The position numbers were made by a program, and so were the translations under genes. From positions 13,761,851 through 13,825,850 of the forward strand of contig NC_044030.1 of the NCBI RefSeq assembly GCF_900496995.4: a DNA stretch of 64,000 bases, read 5' to 3'. Every line of letters begins with the position of its first letter. Within the stretch, counting starts at the first letter, position 1. Below the pieces are notes generated by a model, which worked only from the letters and a program-made list of their open reading frames with translations, searched no databases and was not told the origin of the DNA. Source of the stretch: Aquila chrysaetos chrysaetos (Eukaryota; Chordata; Aves; Accipitriformes; Accipitridae). Positions 61,800 to 64,000 of this stretch are shown here, piece by piece.

Positions 61800-62800
61800 G
61801 CAGGACAGTTCGGGCTGGCAGGGACCTTGGTAGGTCCCCAGTCTGACCCCTGCCCAGAGCAGGCTCAGCCACGGGGTCAGACCAGGGCTCAGGGCTCCAT
61901 CCCGTAGGGGCTGGAAACCCTCCAAGGAGGGAGATGGCACCACCTCCCTGGGCCTGGCCCCACTCCCCAGCTGTCCTCGTGGGGGGAAAAGCTTTCCCTT
62001 ATCTCCAGCCTCTCCGGCCCTGTCGGCTCGCTGCCCACCAGGACGAGCTGCCCCAGGCCCCACCGGCATGGCTGCCAGGGCTCGGCCTGCCCGGGGCAGG
62101 GCTGCGCAGTGCTCCCGCCCCGAGCGCGTGGGGGCCCTGTCCTTTCCTCCCACCGGTCCTGTCCCCCTGGACAGCCGCCCTGCCCTTGTGCATGTCGGCT
62201 GGTGCCCCCCAATTTGGCGTCACCCGCAAACCTGACGGTGCACTTGGTCACCTCCCCAGGACATGGATAGAGATGTTGAACAGGACAAGCCCCAGGGCAG
62301 ACCTTGTGGGACCCCATGGGGCACAAGCCTACCAGAAGATTCTCTCCAGCGACCACCATCTCTGCCCAACCAGCCGCCCAACCAGGCATTTACTCCCCTG
62401 CTGGGGCACCCACCCAGACCCCAACATCCAGCCTGGACACAAGGACATTGTGGGAGAGTGCTGGAAGCCTTGCTGAAGTCAACCTAAATGATATCCAGTT
62501 TTCCACTTGTCCACAAATCCACTCATTTTATCACAGAAAGCGATGAGGTGGGTGAAGCACCATTCACTCTTGGTCAAGCTGTGCTGACAGCTCCCCATCA
62601 CCTTCTTCTCCCTCATGTGACAAGACATGTGCTCCAAGAGGACACATGCCATGATTTTCCCAGGTACCTGAGTAAAACTGGTCAACATGCAGTTCCCCAG
62701 ATTGTCTTTTGGCCCTTTTCCAGTTGCCAGGGTCCTCACCCACCAACATGACAATACAGATACAAACATGTAAAAAAAGGGCAGAATTACCAGTTGCCAT
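61800..62800 (-). mobile_element. CR1 LINE (minus strand) with reverse-transcriptase remnants and 3' UTR
   Basis: Read on the minus strand, the right half encodes diverged CR1 reverse transcriptase: a GNCMLTSFTQVPGKIM segment, then LEHM, then QHSLTKSEWCFTHLIAF. Further on come the VPQG and FAGDAKLGG regions, the latter matching the FADDTKLGG catalytic block with its first aspartate replaced by glycine in the frame read. The left 350 bp is CR1 3' UTR ('ggctggcagggaccttggtagg'). Frameshifts and stops break the frame in several places, so it is inactive. It is GC-rich compared with its surroundings. Confidence 0.88.
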
Positions 62801-64000
62801 GCCATGCTGTTTAAGCAGAAATTTCTCTTTCCATTGATCTTTTGCTTTGAAAAGCTCCCCTGTGCTAACTGAAGGTTAATAGTCTTGCAGGGTAGCTCTA
62901 TTATTTTAGTTAGAACCGAAGTCAGAGTTACTTGATGATCATTGTCAGGATTGTATCCTTTTTAAATACTTCTTAACTTTAATTAAAGTCTTCTGTGTTT
63001 GAATCCTCTGGACATGCATATGAACAGCATGCCTTTGAGAAGCGAGATAATTACTTCCTTTAACCAAAGTATCACATGAACAACCTTGTAAATAAGGCCA
63101 CGGTGCCATGGAGTTTCCTTGGTGTTTTGCCCAAGTAGGAGGTGTAACAGAGCTCTACGTTAGCTCTATGCCAGGACAGAGGTAAACGACACAACCATGT
63201 TCTGTTCATGTGCAAAAAAATTCCTCTGCATACTAATGTACATGGTTTATGCCTCTCTACTCTTGAAGAGAGAACAAAGTATATTCTTTGTAGGTTCTGA
63301 TTAGACAATAGAGGTGAGCAACATGCCTGTGTGAGATTGCCCTTGCATTTTGGACCACTTTCCTTTGTCTTCACAGATCTGAGAATAGGAAAAGAAATCT
63401 TTCTAATGCCTTTTCTCAGTAGAGGATGGAGTGTAGAAGTCCTGGCACTCTGTATTGGTATAACAGCAATTGGCTCAGCAATAACATTACCAAAATACCC
63501 GTTTCGCTCTGGAATGAAACTGACATTACGACATACTGATACATAGACTGGAAATATCCTCTGCAGTCCTCACAGATAAGACATTCTAGTGGATGTCTTT
63601 CTGTGCTACCTTTATAGGTATGCAAAGACCAGAAATCAAGATCAGGGAAAATGTGCTACTAAAAATGCTCTAAAACACTACTCCCCTTTCAAATCCAACT
63701 GGAAGAAATAAACTTGCCCTATATTCTTTTAACTGTAAGGAACTAAAATCCTGAAGAAAGGTATTCACTGACTGCTAGATATAAGTGAACTCCTTAAAAC
63801 ATTGCTAAATTCTCGCATACAGGATTAAAACTTTTTTAAAGCAGAGGCTAAATTCTTATTTGAGCACATCAGAGGCATAGCAAGTCACACCAGTCTCAGA
63901 CTGAAATGAGTTAAGTCCTTAACAGAGATGGAAGAACTAAGTAACAGATGACTTTCTAACAATGGCAGTCTATATGGAAAAAGGTTTCTTCTTTATTTCA
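62801..64000. other. Non-coding DNA at the window end
   Basis: AT-rich sequence with only chance ORFs of up to about 100 codons and no recognisable gene or repeat. Confidence 0.55.

Noticed and set aside
51251..64000. Searched for C9orf72 coding exons expected next to MOB3B
   Set aside because: No minus-strand open segment resembles the C9orf72 protein. The gene may begin beyond the window, or the synteny may differ.

Overview
This window looks like nuclear DNA from a bird. The evidence is CR1 LINE fragments in both orientations, several solo LTRs of avian ERVL-type families, long AT-rich non-coding stretches with stops in all frames, and one isolated CpG island. There is no bacterial or viral gene organisation, and almost all short open frames are chance ORFs. 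The species cannot be named from what I can see.

The only convincing protein-coding gene is an intronless type I interferon at about 33.50-34.07 kb (+), closest in character to the interferon-kappa lineage. It keeps the family hallmarks (a DFxFP motif, a helix-C QQIFxLFS motif, AW..., a KKYFQRI helix, and CSWE near the C-terminus) and the four canonical cysteines. These lie in two overlapping frames: residues 1 to about 137 are in one frame and the C-terminal helices are in the next, so a one-base shift interrupts the gene. Its promoter has a TATA box and a GAAACTGAAA element of the kind bound by IRF proteins.

At 40.14-41.64 kb there is a strong CpG island with a good splice donor on the minus strand. 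In mammals IFNK lies in the first intron of MOB3B, on the opposite strand. The arrangement here (interferon on +, CpG island with a minus-strand donor about 7 kb beyond it) fits that layout. By that inference, roughly 1-41.1 kb is the first intron of a MOB3B-like gene and 41.6-64 kb is upstream intergenic DNA towards C9orf72. No coding exon of MOB3B or C9orf72 was recognised in the window.

The rest is repeats and plain non-coding sequence. There are four solo LTRs of one young family (two +, two -), a longer 948-bp LTR with a related 3' end, a distinct 513-bp LTR, an older LTR-like element near 11.5-12.1 kb, a CR1 3' end at 15.2-15.7 kb, two CR1 copies meeting tail-to-tail at 61.6-62.8 kb, and a trace of an ancient LINE reverse transcriptase at 51.1 kb. 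Four LTRs carry exact 5-bp target-site duplications, which fix their ends to the base. There are also a few simple repeats. No tRNA, rRNA or CRISPR was seen.
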